From NCBI RefSeq assembly GCF_003332825.1, contig NZ_QIRF01000021.1:1-64000 (forward strand): a stretch of 64,000 nt of DNA, given 5' to 3'. This document shows, in pieces, positions 24,617-33,832 of this stretch; within the stretch, counting starts at the first letter, position 1; each line of letters begins with the position of its first letter. The notes beneath the pieces were generated by a model. The model was not told the DNA's origin. It ran no database searches and saw only the letters and a program-made list of their open reading frames with translations. This stretch comes from Dyella sp. C9. Its GTDB lineage: Bacteria > Pseudomonadota > Gammaproteobacteria > Xanthomonadales > Rhodanobacteraceae. Made by a program: the position numbers and the translations under genes.

Positions 24617-26353
24617 ATGCGCGGACGTATCCCTGACAGCTTCATCGACGAACTGCTTGCCCGCGTCGACATCGTCGACGTGATCGAGCGGCGCGTGCCG
24701 TTGAAGAAAGCCGGCCGTGAATGGACGGCCTGCTGCCCGTTCCACAACGAGCGCTCGCCGTCGTTCTACGTGAGCCCCGCCAAACAGTTCTTCCACTGCT
24801 TCGGTTGCGGTGCGCACGGCAGCGCCCTGAAGTTCCTGATGGACTACGAGCGGCTCGAGTTTCCCGATGCGGTGGAAGAACTCGCCCAGTCAGTCGGCCT
24901 CACCGTGCCGCGCGAAGGCGGCGACGACCGCGCCCCGCGCGAGGACAAGACCGACCTTTACGCCCTGCTCGATGGCGCCGCCCGCTGGTACCAGAACGAG
25001 TTGCCCAAGAGCGCCGAGGCGCAGGCCTACTGCAAGAAGCGCGGCCTCGATGCCGCCACCATCGAGCGTTTCCGCATCGGCTGGGCGCCGGCTGGCTTCG
25101 ACGGCGTGATCAAGGCGCTGGGTGGCAGCGACAAGCGCATGCACCTGCTCAACGAGGCGGGCATGGTGGCCAGCAACGAGCGCGGCCATCGCTACGACCG
25201 CTTCCGCGAACGCCTGATGTTTCCCATCCTGGATCGCCGCGGCCGCGTGATCGCCTTCGGTGGTCGGGTGTTGCAGTCGGACCAGGGCCCCAAGTACCTC
25301 AACTCGCCCGAAACCCCGCTGTTCCACAAGGGCCGCGAACTGTTCGCCCTGTGGCAGGTGAAGCAGGCCAACAGCAGCCTGCAGCGCATCGTGGTAGTCG
25401 AGGGCTACATGGACGTGATCGCCATGCACCAGGCTGGCCTGCCGATTGCGGTGGCCACGCTGGGCACGGCCACCACGCCCGAGCACACCGAGGTGCTGTT
25501 CCGTGCCGCGCCCGACGTGGTGTTCTGCTTCGACGGCGATCGTGCCGGCCGCGCCGCCGCATGGAAGGCGCTGGAAGCGGCCCTGCCGCGTCTGCGCGAC
25601 GGGCGCCAGGCCTATTTCCTGTTCCTGCCCGACGGCGAAGATCCCGACACGCTCATCCGCAAGGAGGGCAAGGACGGCTTCGAGAAGCGCCTGAAGGCGG
25701 CCACGCCACTGTCCGAATACTTCTTCGGCGAGCTGTCGCACGAGGTGGATACCAGCAGCCTGGATGGACGCGCCCGCCTGGCCGAACGCGCCCGCCCGCT
25801 CATCGCCAGGCTGCCCGATGGCGCCTTCCGCGACCTGATGGCGCAGGAGCTGGAGAAACGCACCGGCGCACGCGCGGTGCTCGAGGCCGATCCCTCGGCG
25901 CGGCGCCCAGTGCAGCGACCCACCGTGGTGCAGCGTTCGCTGGTGCGCAGTGCCATCGCGCTGCTGCTGGCGCAGCCGGGCGTAGCCGACCAGGTGGAGC
26001 GTCCCTACGGCTTTTTGCGACTGGACAAGCCGGGCGTGGAACTGCTGGCCGAACTGATCGACCTCGCTCGCTCGCGACCGGGCATCAACCCGGCCATGCT
26101 GGTGGAACATTTTGCCGACCGCCCCGAGTACCCCGCCCTGCAGAAGCTGATGGCCGCCATGGTGGTGGGCGAGCCGGAGCTGCAGCGCGAGGAGTTCCTG
26201 GATGCGCTCAAGCGCATGGAGCAGCAGGCCATCATCCAGCGCCGTGACTGGCTCACCGCCAAGAGCCGCGAAGCCGGCCTGGACAACGCGGAGAAGGCCG
26301 AGCTGCGCGAGCTGCTGGCGGCCCGGGTCAGCCCGCCCGCCAGCGCCGGCTGA
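24617..26353 (+). CDS. dnaG: DNA primase
   Basis: Predicted 578 aa. Makes RNA primers for replication. The N-terminal CHC2 zinc-binding domain has Cys40, His43, Cys61 and Cys64 (CPFHNERSPSF...HCFGCGAHG). The RNA polymerase core carries RFRERLMFPI, the TOPRIM Glu in VVVEGYMDVI (near 258) and the DGDRAG acidic pair (near 307). A helicase-binding C-terminal domain follows. ATG 24617 gives the usual MRGRIPDSFIDELL start. rpoD, its usual downstream partner, is not found in the following 37 kb. Confidence 0.97.
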   Translation: MRGRIPDSFIDELLARVDIVDVIERRVPLKKAGREWTACCPFHNERSPSFYVSPAKQFFHCFGCGAHGSALKFLMDYERLEFPDAVEELAQSVGLTVPREGGDDRAPREDKTDLYALLDGAARWYQNELPKSAEAQAYCKKRGLDAATIERFRIGWAPAGFDGVIKALGGSDKRMHLLNEAGMVASNERGHRYDRFRERLMFPILDRRGRVIAFGGRVLQSDQGPKYLNSPETPLFHKGRELFALWQVKQANSSLQRIVVVEGYMDVIAMHQAGLPIAVATLGTATTPEHTEVLFRAAPDVVFCFDGDRAGRAAAWKALEAALPRLRDGRQAYFLFLPDGEDPDTLIRKEGKDGFEKRLKAATPLSEYFFGELSHEVDTSSLDGRARLAERARPLIARLPDGAFRDLMAQELEKRTGARAVLEADPSARRPVQRPTVVQRSLVRSAIALLLAQPGVADQVERPYGFLRLDKPGVELLAELIDLARSRPGINPAMLVEHFADRPEYPALQKLMAAMVVGEPELQREEFLDALKRMEQQAIIQRRDWLTAKSREAGLDNAEKAELRELLAARVSPPASAG

Positions 26354-26544
26354 GCCCGCCCTACCCCGCGGAAAGAACAGGGTTCTAACCAGCCAACCGG
26401 CAAGATGCGGCCTTCACCCCGCCCCCTTGCGGGCACAGGGAGGGAACGTTCGTCTCTGCGCTGCGGCAAGCAGTCTGACGCTTCCGTATGGGATCATCGA
26501 AGCTCCACGAGGGCATGGGCGAGACAACCCGGGCATGGATGTAG

Positions 26545-27171
26545 ATGGAACTGCTTGAACGACTGGTGACCCTGTTCGCCGAGAACGGCTACATCGCGGT
26601 GTTCATCGCGCTGTTGCTGTGCGGCGCGGGCGTGCCCTTGCCCGAGGACATCACCCTGGTGGCCGGCGGCGTCATCGCCGGCCTGGGCTATGGCAGCGTG
26701 CACGTGATGGTGGGCGTGGGCTTGGCCGGCGTGCTGGTGGGCGATGCGGGCATGTTCCTGCTGGGTCATCACTTCGGCGCGCGCATCCTGCAGTGGCGGT
26801 TCGTCGCGCGTGTGCTCACGCCCGAGCGCTACGCCAAGGTGCAGGAAAAGTTCGAGCGCTACGGCAATCGCATGATGTTCATCGCGCGCTTCCTGCCAGG
26901 CATGCGCACCGCGGTGTTCATCACCGCCGGCTCCACCCACCGCGTGTCGTTCCTGCGCTTCTTCCTGCTCGACGGCCTTGCCGCGCTGATCAGCGTGCCG
27001 GTGTGGGTGTACCTGGGCTACCTGGGCGCCGACAACCACGAGTGGCTGGCCCTGTGGATACGCCGCGGGCAGAACGGCCTGTGGCTGCTGGGTGGCGCGC
27101 TGATCCTGGCGGCTCTGGTGTTGTGGTGGCGGCACAAGCGCCGAGTGGCCTGCGAGCCCGGCCCGCACTGA
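26545..27171 (+). CDS. DedA-family membrane protein
   Basis: Predicted 208 aa, inner membrane. DedA features are ELLERLVTLFAENGYIAVFI, the re-entrant loop GAGVPLPEDITLVAGG, and the key FIARFLPGMRTAVFITAGSTHRVSFLRFFLLDGL segment with conserved Arg and Gly. DedA proteins support undecaprenyl-phosphate or phospholipid flipping and membrane potential homeostasis (recent family knowledge). The C-terminus has a last helix followed by a basic tail. A 191-base gap after dnaG holds no clear promoter. The pentapeptide gene follows after 7 bases. Confidence 0.9.
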   Translation: MELLERLVTLFAENGYIAVFIALLLCGAGVPLPEDITLVAGGVIAGLGYGSVHVMVGVGLAGVLVGDAGMFLLGHHFGARILQWRFVARVLTPERYAKVQEKFERYGNRMMFIARFLPGMRTAVFITAGSTHRVSFLRFFLLDGLAALISVPVWVYLGYLGADNHEWLALWIRRGQNGLWLLGGALILAALVLWWRHKRRVACEPGPH

Positions 27172-27178
27172 TCCGCGC

Positions 27179-27781
27179 ATGACCGCCCTGCCCTGGCCCG
27201 ACAAGGCCTACGACGACACCACCTTCGAGGACATCCACGCCAACGGCGTCACGCTCGATGGCGTGCGCTTTCGCGATTGCAGCTTCGTGCGCTGCCAGCT
27301 CAGCGAGGCCACGCTGGCCCGCTGCCGCTTCAGCGACTGCGAGTTCCGCGAATGCAACCTGAGCCTGGTCACGCTCACCGGCAGCGGCTTCGACGGCGCA
27401 CGCTTCGTCGACTGCAAGATGGTGGGCATCGACTGGACGCGCGCCCACTGGCCGCGCATCCGCATGGCCCAGGCCATCGAGTTCCGCCGCTGCACCCTCA
27501 ACGACGATTCGTTCTTCGGGCTCGACCTGAGCGAGTTCGTGCTCGCTGAATGCCGCGCGCTGGACGTGGATTTCACCGAAGCCAACTGCACTGACGCCGA
27601 CTTCCAGGACAGCGACCTGCGCGACAGCGTGTTCGCCCGCACGCGGCTGGCAGGCGCCGATTTCCGCGGCGCCCGCAACTATCGCATCGACATCTTCAAC
27701 AACGACATCAAGCGCGCCCGCTTCGCGTTGCCCGAGGCGGTCGCCCTGCTGGCCAGCCTGGACATCGAACTGGAAGACTGA
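27179..27781 (+). CDS. Pentapeptide-repeat protein
   Basis: Predicted 200 aa, almost entirely A(D/N)LXX-type five-residue repeats (for example VRFRDCSFVRCQLSEATLARC, ADFQDSDLRDSVFARTRLAGA) forming a right-handed quadrilateral helix. A non-repetitive break (IDWTRAHWPRIRMAQAIEF, about 84-102) divides it into two coils, as in Qnr/MfpA-like proteins that mimic DNA and bind gyrase. It is not close enough for me to call it qnr. Co-transcription with dedA is likely given the 7-base gap. Confidence 0.9.
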   Translation: MTALPWPDKAYDDTTFEDIHANGVTLDGVRFRDCSFVRCQLSEATLARCRFSDCEFRECNLSLVTLTGSGFDGARFVDCKMVGIDWTRAHWPRIRMAQAIEFRRCTLNDDSFFGLDLSEFVLAECRALDVDFTEANCTDADFQDSDLRDSVFARTRLAGADFRGARNYRIDIFNNDIKRARFALPEAVALLASLDIELED

Positions 27782-27806
27782 CGCTGCCGCTCCGGGCGGC
27801 AGCGTC
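27780..27806. terminator. Hairpin between convergent pentapeptide and efflux genes
   Basis: GACGCTGCCGC (27780-27790) pairs with GCGGCAGCGTC (27796-27806) round TCCGG, overlapping the pentapeptide stop codon. No T-tract on either strand. It lies 12 bases before the efflux outer-membrane gene stop and could serve both transcripts. Confidence 0.55.
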
Positions 27807-27817
27807 CATCGCCCGAC

Positions 27818-29332
27818 TCAGGGCGACATGTCCGGGCCGGACGCCACGACCGCATCCACGTCCTTGCGGTTCCACCAGCCGCCACCCAGTGCCTGGAACA
27901 ACGCCACCGTGTCCATGTAGCGGGCCGCGCGAGCCTGCACCAGGGCCAGCTCGGCCTGCCGGTAGGTAACCTGCGCATTGAGCAGGGCGACCTGGCTGAT
28001 GTCGCCGAGCGCGAATTGCCGTTGCGCGATAGCGAGGCTGTGCGCCGCGGCCTGTTCGGCACGTGCGTCGGCCACCATGGCATCGGCATCGGACTGCACG
28101 GCATGCAGCGCGTCGGCCACGTTCTGCAAGGCAGACATCACCGTGCTGCGGTATTGCTCGGCCGCCTGTCGATAGGTGGCCTCGGCTGCCCGCTGACGGT
28201 GCTTGAGCGTGCCGCCATCGAAGATCGGCGCGGTGATCGCCGCCCCCAGGTTCCAGAAGCTCGTGCCCTTGCCGAACAGATCGTGCATCTGGTCGGCGGC
28301 GCTGCCGCCATTGGCGGTGATCTGGATATTCGGCAGCCGATTGGCGAAAGCCACGCCCACCTGGGCGCAGGCGGCATGCAGTTGGGCGTCGGCCATGCGC
28401 ACATCGGGTCGCTGCTCGACCAACCGGGCCGGCAGACTCATCGGCAAGTCCTGCGGCAGCTGCAGGGCATCGAGCTCGAAGTGCGCAGACGGTCCCTGGT
28501 CGGGCGAACGCGCGTCGAGCACCGCCAGCAGGTCGCGCTGCTGGGCGAGCTGCTTCTGCAGCGGCGGCAAGGTGGCACGCACCTGTTCCAGCGCGGCCTC
28601 CTGGGCGGCAAGGTCGCTTTCCGCCTGGTCGCCCAGTGCCAGCTGTCGCCGGCTGGTCTCCAGGATCTTCGACTGGCTGTCGATCATGTCCTGGGTGGAC
28701 GCGATCTGCGCGCGCAACGACGCCTCGCCTACCGCCGCGTTGACCAGGTTGGCGGTCAGCGTGAGATAGGTCGCCTCCAACTGGAAGCGCTGCGCATCGG
28801 CCTGCGCCACCAGCGACTCCACTTGGCGACGATTGCCGCCCCACAGGTCCGGCGCATACGAAATGCTCAACTGGGCAGTCGTGAGGTTGTACAGCGTGGC
28901 GTTGGAAACCACGCCGCTGGCAACCACCCCGCCGGTCTTCTGCCGCGTCGGATCCACGCTGGCGGTGACCTGAGGCCAGAACGCGCCTTGCTGCGCACGT
29001 ACGTTTTCCTGCGCGGCCTTCAGCGCTTCCTGCGCCGCGGCCAGGTCGGGGTTGTGCTTGAGCGAGTCGTCAATCAACGCATTGAGCGGCTCGGAGTGGA
29101 ACAGCGTCCACCACTGCCCCGGGATATCCATCTCGCGCACGAATCGCTGCGCGTCGCCATCGGGGCCGGCCACCGCGGCCGTATCGCCGGGCGTCCCGGC
29201 CGGCGCATAGTCCTTGGCCTGCGGCGGCGCCGGGCGCTGGTAGTCGGGACCGACGGCGCAGCCGGACAGGGCGATGCCCAGTCCCAGCGCGAGCGCGGTA
29301 CGCAGCGGGTTGCGAATCAGGTTGATGTTCAT
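27818..29332 (-). CDS. RND outer-membrane efflux lipoprotein (NodT/OprM type)
   Basis: Predicted 504 aa. Trimeric outer-membrane channel of a tripartite pump. The lipoprotein signal with LSGCAVGPDYQRP (Cys24) is the standard NodT-family opening. Two long helical repeats with alternating heptads (QEALKAAQENVRAQQGAFWPQV, and the parallel RQFALGDISQVALLNAQVTYRQAELALVQARAARY) form the tunnel. Last gene of the adaptor-pump-channel operon, only 2 bases after the pump stop codon. ATG 29332 begins the lipobox; the longer frame overlaps the pump. Confidence 0.93.
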   Translation of the reverse strand: MNINLIRNPLRTALALGLGIALSGCAVGPDYQRPAPPQAKDYAPAGTPGDTAAVAGPDGDAQRFVREMDIPGQWWTLFHSEPLNALIDDSLKHNPDLAAAQEALKAAQENVRAQQGAFWPQVTASVDPTRQKTGGVVASGVVSNATLYNLTTAQLSISYAPDLWGGNRRQVESLVAQADAQRFQLEATYLTLTANLVNAAVGEASLRAQIASTQDMIDSQSKILETSRRQLALGDQAESDLAAQEAALEQVRATLPPLQKQLAQQRDLLAVLDARSPDQGPSAHFELDALQLPQDLPMSLPARLVEQRPDVRMADAQLHAACAQVGVAFANRLPNIQITANGGSAADQMHDLFGKGTSFWNLGAAITAPIFDGGTLKHRQRAAEATYRQAAEQYRSTVMSALQNVADALHAVQSDADAMVADARAEQAAAHSLAIAQRQFALGDISQVALLNAQVTYRQAELALVQARAARYMDTVALFQALGGGWWNRKDVDAVVASGPDMSP

Positions 29333-29334
29333 GG

Positions 29335-32300
29335 TTACAGCTCCCGCGTCGGATGCGGACGATGCTGCCGGCGACGACGCTCGATGTAGCGCTCGACGGC
29401 GAAGTACAGGCTGGGCAGGATGAACAGCGTGAGCAGCGTGGCGATGGGCAGGCCACCCACCACCACGGTGGCCAGGCCGCGTTGCACGTCGGTGCCGATG
29501 CCGGTGGCCAGCGCCGCGGGCAGCATGCCCACGGTGGCTACGGTGGCAGTCATCAGCACGGGGCGGAAGCGCTCGGTGGCGCCTTCCAGCACCGCGTCCT
29601 TCAGGCCATGGCCTTCCTTGCGCACGCGATTGATGTTGGACACCATGATGATGCCGTTCTGCACCGCCACGCCGAACAGCGCGATGAAGCCCACGGCGGT
29701 GGCGATGTTGAGCGTCTCGCCGCGCAGGTGCAGCGAAATCAGTCCGCCCACCGTGGCCAGCGGCACCACGCCCAGCACCAGCACGGCCTGATGCAGCTTG
29801 CCGAACTCGGCGAACAGCAGCACGGCCATGATCGCCAGCACCATCGCCATCACCACCACCAGGCGTGCCTGCGCACGGCGCTGGTTCTCGAAGGTACCGG
29901 CCCACTCCAGGCGATAGTTCTGCTTGTCGAAGTGCACCTTGGCGTCGATCTGCTGCTGGGCGTCGGCGAGATACTCCGACAGTGCGCGGTCGCGGTTGTC
30001 GATGCGGATGGTCAGCTGGCGCTTGCTCTGCTCGTGCGCGATGGTGCTTTCGCCGCTCTTCAGGCTGATCTGGGCCACCTGCTTGAGCGGCACCTGGGCG
30101 CCATCAGCCGAGGTCAGCGGCAATTGACCCACGGCTTCCACGCTGTTGGCGACCTCGTTGGAGACGCGCGCGGTGACGTTGTAGATGCGATCGCCCACGT
30201 ACACCTGGGTGATCGGCGAGCCGCCCACGGCGGTCTGGATCAGGTTGCTGACGTCGCCGATGTTGATGCCGTAGCGCGCTGCGGCATCACGGTCGGCCAC
30301 GATGGCCAGCTGCGGAATCGGCGGCTCCTGGAAGATCGAAGCCTCCGCCGTGCCGCGCACGCCACGCAGCACGTCGACGATCTGGCCACCGATGCGGCGC
30401 AGCTCGTTGAAGTCGTCGCCATAGATGCGCAGCACCAGCGGGCTGTGCGCACCACCGATCATGTCGTTCTCGCCATCCACGATCGGCTGGCTGATACCCA
30501 CCGAGATGCCCGGAATCTGCTGCATGCGCGCATTGAAGCGACGCAGGAACTCCGCCTTGCTCTCGTGGTTGGGCCAGCTGTCATAGGGCTTCAGGCCCAC
30601 CGCGGACTCCACGTGAGACGGCGTCCACGGATCGGTGCCGGTGTCGTTGCGGCCCAGCTGGGTCACCACGTAGGACACCTCCGGGAACTCCCGCACGGCC
30701 CTGCGCAGGTCCGCCGTCATCGCACTGGCCTTGTCCAGCGAGAGGCCGGTCGGCATCTGCACCTGCAGCCACAGCGAACCTTCGTCGAGATCAGGCAGGA
30801 ACTCGCGCCCGATCGTGCCGCCCAGCACCAGCACGCCCGCCAGGGCTACGCCGGCCACCGAGTAGGCCACCGGCAACCGGGCCAGCAGACGGCCGAGGGT
30901 ACGCGTATAGGCGGCCTGCAGGCGCTCCAGCGGCTTGTTGTGGAAGATCTTGCGCGGCTTGCGCAGCGCCAGATACGCCAGGCCCGGGGTGAGCGTGACC
31001 GTGCACAGCAGTGCGGCCAGCAACGCATAGCCCACGGTGAAGGCCATCGGCCGGAACAGCTTGCCCTCGGCATGCTCGAACGCGAACAGCGGCAGGTAGG
31101 CGGTGATGATGATCAGGGTGGCGAAGAAAATCGAGCGGCCAACGTGCTTGGTCACCGTCATCACGTCGTCTTCGGTGAGCACCGCGTTGGGCTTCTCCTC
31201 GCGCCGGCGCAGGATGGCCTCGGTCACCACGATGGTGCCGTCGACGATCACGCCGAAGTCGATCGCACCCAGCGAGAACAGGTTGGCCGGCATGCCGGTG
31301 AACTGCATCAGGATGAACACGGTGACCAGCGACATCGGGATCGCCACCGCCGCCACCATCGCCGAGCGCGGGCTGCCCAGGAACAGGATCAGCACGATGC
31401 ACACCAGGCCCACGCCTTCCATCACGGTATGGAAGACCTTTTCCTTGGTGGCGCTCACCAGGTCGTCGCGATCGATGTAGGGCACGATGCGCACGTCCTG
31501 CGCCGCCAGCTGCTCGTTGAGCTTGTCCACCGTGGAGTGGATGTTCTCGAGCACGCGCGAGGGGTTCTCGTACTTGAGCAGGTCGACGATGCCCTCGATG
31601 GTGTCGGGGTTGTTGTCCTTGCCCAGGATGCCCTGACGCACCTGGTGGCCGTACTTGAGCTTGCCCAGGTCACGCACCAGCACCGGCACGCCGTTGCTCT
31701 GGGTGACCACGATGTCGCCCATCTCCTTCAACGTGTGCACCATGCCGATGCCGCGCACGATGTAGGACTGCTCGCCACGCGTGATGCGGCCGCCGCCCGC
31801 GTTGGCGGTGTTGTTGGAGATCGCGCTGGTGACCTGGTTGACGCTGACGCCGTACTTGAGCAGCTTCGAGGGATCGAGTTCCAGCTGGAACTCCTTGGTG
31901 AAGCCGCCGAAGATATCCACGTTGGCCACGCCAGGGATGCGCTCCAGCGCCGGGATCACCGTCCAGGCCTGCAACTCGGACAGCTCCATCAGGTTCTTGG
32001 TGTTGGACTCCAGGGTGTAGCGGTAGATCTCGCCGGCGGGGCCGGAGACAGGATCCAGCCCCGGCGTGACGCCGGGCGGCAGGGTCACCTGGCTGATGCG
32101 CTCCATCACGCGCTGGCGTTCCCAGTAGTCCTCCGCGCCGTCCTTGAACACCAGGGTGATCAGCGACAGGCCGAAGGTGCTGCTCGAACGCATGCTCACC
32201 AGGCCGGGCGTGCCGGCCAGTCCACGCTCCAGCGGCGTGGTGATCTGCTGCTCGATTTCCTCGGCGGCCAGGCCCGGCACCTGGGTGGTGACCTGTGCGG

Positions 32301-32436
32301 TGACGTCGCTCAACTCGGGATAGGCCTCGATGGCCAGCTGCGTCCACGAGTAGTAGCCAAAGCACAGCACCAGCACCGACACCACGATGAACAGCACGCG
32401 CTTCTGGAAACAGAAGTGGAAGATCGCGTTAATCAT
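29335..32436 (-). CDS. CusA/CzcA-family RND efflux pump
   Basis: Predicted 1033-aa, 12-helix inner-membrane proton antiporter with two large periplasmic loops. The opening FQKRVLFIVVSVLVLCFGYYSW and the TM4 segment GAIDFGVIVDGTIVVTEAILRR are of the heavy-metal-efflux type rather than the multidrug AcrB type. YTLES, RQLTIRIDNRDRALSEYL and the C-terminal VQNGIIMVSNINR also fit. Classical Cus/Czc metal ligands cannot be verified by eye, and the VTEA in TM4 differs from the common VEN, so the substrate is left open (metal ion most likely). The start overlaps the adaptor gene by 8 bases. No metal-sensing regulator is adjacent. Confidence 0.9.
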   Translation of the reverse strand: MINAIFHFCFQKRVLFIVVSVLVLCFGYYSWTQLAIEAYPELSDVTAQVTTQVPGLAAEEIEQQITTPLERGLAGTPGLVSMRSSSTFGLSLITLVFKDGAEDYWERQRVMERISQVTLPPGVTPGLDPVSGPAGEIYRYTLESNTKNLMELSELQAWTVIPALERIPGVANVDIFGGFTKEFQLELDPSKLLKYGVSVNQVTSAISNNTANAGGGRITRGEQSYIVRGIGMVHTLKEMGDIVVTQSNGVPVLVRDLGKLKYGHQVRQGILGKDNNPDTIEGIVDLLKYENPSRVLENIHSTVDKLNEQLAAQDVRIVPYIDRDDLVSATKEKVFHTVMEGVGLVCIVLILFLGSPRSAMVAAVAIPMSLVTVFILMQFTGMPANLFSLGAIDFGVIVDGTIVVTEAILRRREEKPNAVLTEDDVMTVTKHVGRSIFFATLIIITAYLPLFAFEHAEGKLFRPMAFTVGYALLAALLCTVTLTPGLAYLALRKPRKIFHNKPLERLQAAYTRTLGRLLARLPVAYSVAGVALAGVLVLGGTIGREFLPDLDEGSLWLQVQMPTGLSLDKASAMTADLRRAVREFPEVSYVVTQLGRNDTGTDPWTPSHVESAVGLKPYDSWPNHESKAEFLRRFNARMQQIPGISVGISQPIVDGENDMIGGAHSPLVLRIYGDDFNELRRIGGQIVDVLRGVRGTAEASIFQEPPIPQLAIVADRDAAARYGINIGDVSNLIQTAVGGSPITQVYVGDRIYNVTARVSNEVANSVEAVGQLPLTSADGAQVPLKQVAQISLKSGESTIAHEQSKRQLTIRIDNRDRALSEYLADAQQQIDAKVHFDKQNYRLEWAGTFENQRRAQARLVVVMAMVLAIMAVLLFAEFGKLHQAVLVLGVVPLATVGGLISLHLRGETLNIATAVGFIALFGVAVQNGIIMVSNINRVRKEGHGLKDAVLEGATERFRPVLMTATVATVGMLPAALATGIGTDVQRGLATVVVGGLPIATLLTLFILPSLYFAVERYIERRRRQHRPHPTREL

Positions 32437-33544
32437 TGAGCAGGACTCCGCCCTTCACGATCACGCGATCACCCGACTTCAGGCCCTTCACCACGCGCGC
32501 GTCGGCCGACTCGTCGTAGCTCAGCTCCACCGTGCGGCGCTGGAATACCCAGGGCGACACTTCGACGAACACGGTGATGTCGTCGTTGTTCATCAGCAGG
32601 GCCGACTGCGGCACGAACACCTGGGCCGGCTGCGGCACGGCGATGCTGGCCTGCGCGAACATGTTGGGCTTCAGGCGGCCATCCGCATTGGGGAACACGG
32701 CGCGCACCATGTCGCGGCGCGTGTCCGACTGCAGCACCTGGCTGACGAAGCTGACCTGCCCGTGGAAGCTCTCGCCCGGATAAGCGGAAAGCGTGGCATC
32801 CACATCCTGGCCCTTGGCGATCTTGCCGACCTCAGCCTCCGGCACGTTGGCGGTGATCCACACCGAACCGAGGTCGGCAATGGTCATCAACGTCGCGGTG
32901 GGATCATTGGCATAGGTGCCGGGCGCCACCGACAGCGCGGTGACATAGCCGCTCATCGGCGCAACGACCTGGATGCTGTGCGTACCGCCCTGCGTGCCTT
33001 GCGCGCTGAGCGAATGCAAGCGGGTCTGTGCGCGGTCCATCTCGGCCTGCGCCTGGTTGTAGTTGCTCTGCGCGGACTCCAGGTCCTTCACCGCATTGCC
33101 GCCCGCCTGCTGCACGCCGCGCGCGCGATCGAGCTGCTTCCTGGCCAGCGCCAGCGCGTCGCTGGCCTTGGCCACGTCGGCATAGGCCTGGGCCATGTCG
33201 CCGGACTCAATCACGGCGAGCAACTGGTTGCGCGCGACATGGTCACCAAGGCCGACCTTGAGCTCGGCGATGCGGCCGGTCAGCGGCGCCTGCACGTTGG
33301 CGGTGCGCGCCGGGTCGGCCTCCACCGTGGCCGGGAAGGCCATGGCATGCGGCGCGGTGCGCGTATCCACCGGGGCGATCACCAGCTCCTTGCGCAGCGG
33401 TGATTTCTCCGGCACACGCAACAGGCCGTGGTCTTCGACGAAGGCGGGGGCAACGGCTTCATCGTCGCCGGAATGTGAGGAGCAGCCAGCCAGCGACAGG
33501 CCGATGGCGACGGCAAAAAACAGTGGTGACAAGCGGTACGACAT
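32429..33544 (-). CDS. RND periplasmic adaptor lipoprotein (MFP)
   Basis: Predicted 371 aa, HlyD/CzcB-like membrane-fusion protein linking pump and channel. The lipobox is LSLAGCSSHSGDD (Cys21). The biotinyl-lipoyl half-motif VQAPLTGRIAELKVGLGDHVARNQLL is followed by an alpha-hairpin (ADVAKASDALALARKQLDRARGV...), the second half-motif (VVAPMSGYVTALSVAPGTYAND) and beta-barrel segments. First gene of the operon. ATG 33544 is preferred because it starts the lipoprotein signal with GGGGAAG upstream; the extra 46 codons of open frame look non-coding. The 288-base gap upstream (33545-33832) holds no promoter I can defend. Confidence 0.92.
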   Translation of the reverse strand: MSYRLSPLFFAVAIGLSLAGCSSHSGDDEAVAPAFVEDHGLLRVPEKSPLRKELVIAPVDTRTAPHAMAFPATVEADPARTANVQAPLTGRIAELKVGLGDHVARNQLLAVIESGDMAQAYADVAKASDALALARKQLDRARGVQQAGGNAVKDLESAQSNYNQAQAEMDRAQTRLHSLSAQGTQGGTHSIQVVAPMSGYVTALSVAPGTYANDPTATLMTIADLGSVWITANVPEAEVGKIAKGQDVDATLSAYPGESFHGQVSFVSQVLQSDTRRDMVRAVFPNADGRLKPNMFAQASIAVPQPAQVFVPQSALLMNNDDITVFVEVSPWVFQRRTVELSYDESADARVVKGLKSGDRVIVKGGVLLND

Positions 33545-33832
33545 GGGGCTTCCCCTAGGGTGTTCTTCTTGGCGTGCGTCTACCCGCTGCGGCCAGCTGG
33601 CCACAGGGCACGTGATGCGAAGGGGAAGACGCGGCCTGCCTGGAGGCAGCAACGCGTGACCCGTCCGCGGGCTGACCGTCACCGGTCGCCGCGGTCGGGG
33701 CTTACTCCGGACGGAGCGGGCGCGGGAACGGGGACGGTGCGATCAGCAAAGAGTCGGTTTCAGTCGATGGGTCCGGGTCCAATGTGCCGCTACTCCTTTA
33801 CAGATTGAATACGATAGCCGGCGAGGCTTACG

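Noticed and set aside
29353..32439. 1028-codon plus-strand open frame opposite the RND pump gene
   Set aside because: It mirrors the pump gene exactly and its product is a His/Gln/Arg/Gly-rich low-complexity chain without domains. High-GC genes commonly give such antisense frames.
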